Assembly (NCBI RefSeq): GCF_008831285.2
Contig: NC_045145.1
Span: 13,966,040-14,030,039, forward strand
Reading direction: 5' to 3'
Length of the DNA: 64,000 nt
Source: Nymphaea colorata
Lineage: Eukaryota > Streptophyta > Magnoliopsida > Nymphaeales > Nymphaeaceae
This document shows positions 60,600 to 64,000 of the stretch, in pieces. A program made the translations under genes and the position numbers. The notes beneath the pieces were generated by a model that searched no databases, was not told the origin of the DNA, and saw only the letters and a program-made list of their open reading frames with translations. How positions within the stretch are numbered: position 1 is the stretch's first letter; each line of letters starts with the position of its first letter.

Positions 60600-62875
60600 C
60601 TTAGTGCCTATCTTTGAAGTTAGTACTGAAAGTGGAAGGACATGGAAAAAATCAGATTAATGAATATGAGCAATATCGGTCAGCCATCAACTTTGAGTTT
60701 GCGTCAGACCTATCTCATCAGTCAAATAAACCATTAATCGTACACTCGCACGAGTCATCTAGGCTGTCATAACATAGCAATTTGTTTTCATTTATCTGCA
60801 TTTTAAAGTTTCATGTCAATTATATCGATTCATGAGCAAAAGCCAACATTATATATACTTTCATGATTATTAAATCACACGCCATAACCTTATGTTTGGG
60901 TTGAACCGAGTTGATGCACGAGTCATCATCCAGGCTGTTATATATCTTTTAAATTAAACTGTTTATAAAGCAGGTGTGAAGAAGGTACAAGCTTATTATC
61001 AAATAAGTTGCGCTCGCCTGACCCGGGCTTTAAATTAATAGTTCAGGTATGGTTTGGTGAATTAGCGAAGTGAGCATTGAACATGTCTGGTTGAGTTTCA
61101 CAGCCCTATTCAACAAACGGCCAAATTGTTTGAGAAAAGAGAAAGGCTACTCAAAAGACAGGTACCAGAATCAGCTAAGGTAGTTTCCCAATTGTGTTCC
61201 CCATGCATTTACTTGTGCTGCGTCAATGGAGGAATAGTGTTGGTACCTCCACCTGATGCCCTCGTCTTTCTCTGATTTAACATACTTAATTGGTTGCTTT
61301 GAAGTTTGATCTCAGCAGTAGCAGAGGACTTTTCGTACTGCTGATTTTTCCTCAGGCACTGAGGCGTATCTTCTTTTCCGAAGATTATAGAATTGGGGTC
61401 GTTGACAATGCAGCTCTTATCAAACATGGAGGAACAAACGTTTGGGTAATAATCTCACACATGTGCCTCGCATTTTCATTTTTCTTATATGGGTCTACCG
61501 CCGCTCCCTTTCATCGTTGCTCTTTCGATGCAAAGACTGAGCTCCCAACTCTTATTTCAAGTCAATCAATGAAAAAAATCAGGAAGGGAACAATACAAAG
61601 CATCGTGCAAAGAGCTAGGTCCTCTGGCCATTCAACCACCAGGAAACAGACACCACTCCTTCACAAAATTTACCGAGACAAGTAAGACAAGCAATTTTAG
61701 AACGTCGCAGCCAGGATTAATTTCTATACGATGGATAAACCCTAGTCCTGTTAATTTCTTTCTTTTCACTAAAAGCCCTACCTTCACCTTGTGTAATACA
61801 AGTTAATTAGCTTAAGACTTCCAAACTGACAGAGATGAAGAGTTCGATACTTAACGTTATATACAGCCATAGGTATAATCATGTAAGCATCCTAAACCCC
61901 ACAGCCTGTCTCTACCGTTCGCAACCGATTGATAATTTTAAAGGGGATACACTGATCACAAAACTGAACAATTTAATATCACGCAAAAAACAAGAGACTA
62001 TTTATATAACAAGACGGCTTCTGTCGTCAGGCTGTCAGACCACAAAGCGAAATTGTCTCGACCAATTTAAAGTTGCCCATTTGACTAGACTACTTACAAT
62101 GAAAAAGGGGTTTCGAAGAAGGCACGCCGGATCTAATTGACATGAAATTAAATTTGGTGAATAAATTAATTAGAAGCTCTACTTAAGTCATGAAAGTCCA
62201 GCCCTTTAGTTTAATTAAATATTAAGCACTTGGTGTCGGGTAAACATCGGCTGTTGATCTCTTCTGTCGAACAGCAACAGCAACGTCCGGTCCTTCCGAT
62301 GCATAAAAGATGTTTATTATATGGAGAGATCCTGATTACAGTACTTTCTAAGCACTTAGCAAACAAAATGTCGTGCAAGAATGTAAGCACTGCTACCCTA
62401 CTCATCATGATGGTCAGCGTCCGGTCTCTTGATTCAGTAGACAATGGGAAGCACAGAAAACATTTTGAATTTGAAGGGCTCGACGCTCTTTGAGATTTGT
62501 TGTTTCCCCAAACCATGGCCCCCAAATAACGTTGGTATCGTAGTTTCAACAAAACCAGTCATGCTTTTAGACATATACAGCCTTAAATGAAATGAAAATA
62601 CTGAGAGGAGATAGAGAAAGTACCGTTCTTCAAAAGTTTATGTCTCCGATCTCTTGCCAAATTTGCTGAATCTTAATTCGCTTGAGCTCCAGGGACCTCC
62701 TCATGCGCCAAACGCTTCTATCTCTCTCTCTCCCACCGTCTTACGGAGGGTCCCTTTTCGCGAGGATTGATCCCTATAGATAGTTAAAGGTACTCTTTGA
62801 CGGTCGATCACCTTAAATAGTTAAATATGTATAGTATTATTTAGGAGGTTAATTAAATAGGTTGCAAAAGAAGAA
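60600..62875. other. Intergenic, no gene established
   Basis: Open frames at 61209-61427 (-), 61290-61685 (+) and 62211-62552 (-) have no family motif that I recognise. The first reads SIIFGKEDTPQCLRKNQQ and RKTRASGGGTNTIPP, which looks protein-like but could not be joined to other exons. No tRNA or rRNA gene was seen. Confidence 0.45.
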
Positions 62876-62881
62876 ATTATT

Positions 62882-64000
62882 CAAGTAGACGTGCTACAAC
62901 TGGCCCCATCTAGACGAACACATTTCTAGGTTTTCATGTGGAAGACAGGAAAAGCAACCTGCGAACATTTTCTACTGTGAGGAAAAGATTTCCAAGATCT
63001 GGTTTCTTCAAAATGAATTTCTTCTAGTGCATTCATGGTGGTACTGCCACAATATTCAGTAACAGAAGATCTCAGACTTAGAAAACATTGCCTGTCAGGA
63101 TATGTCAATTTTCTAACTTGAGTCATGCAACGAAAATAAGGTTGATAGAGTTTGGCATCTTTCCGCAGTTCTATCCTTTAAGTGTCGCCATGTCGCCGAT
63201 TCTTCTATTGTAAAGCACGGCGTCGATATGGAAAACACAATCTTCTTTTGTCAAGTTTTATATTTTCCTGTTTTCACCAACATGTCAGTTAGCACCGTTG
63301 CCAACAATCACTGCTTCACCACCTTATCTTCGTTGGCTATGTCTCATCAGGCATTGTAATGACCAGCATCGGCTAAGGCTGTTGTGTTTGTTTTACTGCA
63401 GATCAGTGATTTGAGATCTTAAGATTTCTAAGGTCAGACCACTTCGTTCTTCACCTTAGATTTATGGTTTTTAATTTAGGCTAGCAACACGCAGTCTCGA
63501 AACTAAAATCCAAAGCTATCAACTCCAACCTTAAAGACCTCATAACCGGTGGGGTGATTTTTTGTCCCACAAAACTGACATACCATTTGATTTTCGTAAC
63601 CATGACTTTCCTGTCCTTTTTCTGTCCTTGAGTCCACGGTCACTGCGGCCGCGACCATATCCACCATGGCCATGTCCAAGTTGAACAAACATGGCAATGG
63701 ACGATGAATCAAGTTGAATGGGACATTTCTTTAGAGAAGTTGAAGTAGCACTCTTGATTAAGAAGCAAGTCATAGAGCTCCGCAAATGTGGGCAGAGGTT
63801 TGAAGGTAGAGACCTTTGTAATAAAACTTTATAATCACACGGTAGCCCATTTAAAGTATGCATGCAGCACAATATCGGAGTCCGAAACAGTTTCATTTAA
63901 CAGCTTCAAGAGAGTCCACCAAAAATTTAATGTGATTAAAGAAGCATAATCTTGTCTTCCTTCTTGCTTTTTGTAAATCACGTAAAATATCAATATTGGA
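62882..64000. repeat. Duplicated block, copy 2
   Basis: Direct-orientation copy of 46474-47650, starting in what was the AGP 3' UTR and still continuing at the window edge. No AGP coding sequence precedes it. Divergence is modest, with a few short indels (for example around 63330-63350). Confidence 0.9.
63503..63896 (-). pseudogene. Ty1-copia gag relic, antisense, second copy
   Basis: The frame contains LPCDYKVLLQRSLPSN, MFVQLGHGHGGYGRGRSDRG and, in another frame, CQFCGTKNHPTGYEVFKVGV. It matches the relic at 47138-47864 and is equally broken, so it was already a relic when the block was copied. Confidence 0.75.

Noticed and set aside
62211..62552. 113-codon minus-strand frame with a Cys-rich stretch, considered as a secreted peptide gene
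   Set aside because: The Met nearest the hydrophobic part lacks a convincing signal sequence, the cysteines form no known pattern, and no supporting exon or repeat was seen.

Overview
The window is nuclear DNA of a flowering plant. Three long intron-containing genes with GT/AG splice sites, a pair of arabinogalactan-protein genes, degraded Ty1-copia and L1-type LINE elements, and an insert that looks mitochondrial all point that way. The species cannot be read from the sequence. An early-diverging angiosperm with a repeat-rich mitochondrial genome, such as a water lily, would fit the insert, but that is inference only.

Layout, left to right: 1-3.2 kb, AT-rich intergenic DNA. 3.9-12.6 kb (+), a ten-exon oxysterol-binding-protein-related lipid-transfer gene (824 aa by my splice model). 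12.9-19.3 kb, intergenic with no gene recognised and one possible SINE. 19.5-29.1 kb (-), a ten-coding-exon FAM91 gene (1015 aa), probably with a non-coding first exon near 30.5-30.85 kb; its introns hold a solo LTR and an imperfect hairpin. 32.2-32.87 kb, the 3' end of an L1-type LINE. 33.6-39.9 kb, a Ty1-copia retrotransposon broken by stops, frameshifts and a 70-bp duplication; its unusually long leader carries an antisense stretch that resembles a host-gene first exon. 41.84-42.47 and 45.51-46.25 kb (+), two tandem AGP genes. 46.47-47.65 kb, AGP 3' flank plus an antisense copia gag relic, present again at 62.88-64.0 kb. 49.88-54.51 kb (-), an eight-exon MATE/DTX transporter gene (507 aa). 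56.7-60.6 kb, a block of short dispersed repeats that encloses a mitochondrial nad4 fragment and a Ty3-gypsy RT fragment.

The genes do not form one pathway. The ORP (sterol/phosphoinositide transfer at membrane contact sites) and FAM91 (in animals, vesicle capture at the trans-Golgi network) are both membrane-trafficking housekeeping genes. MATE is a secondary efflux carrier. The AGPs are GPI-anchored cell-surface proteoglycans. For all three multi-exon genes every exon junction keeps the reading frame and the product keeps family motifs, so they look intact. I found no CRISPR array, operon, tRNA or rRNA gene.
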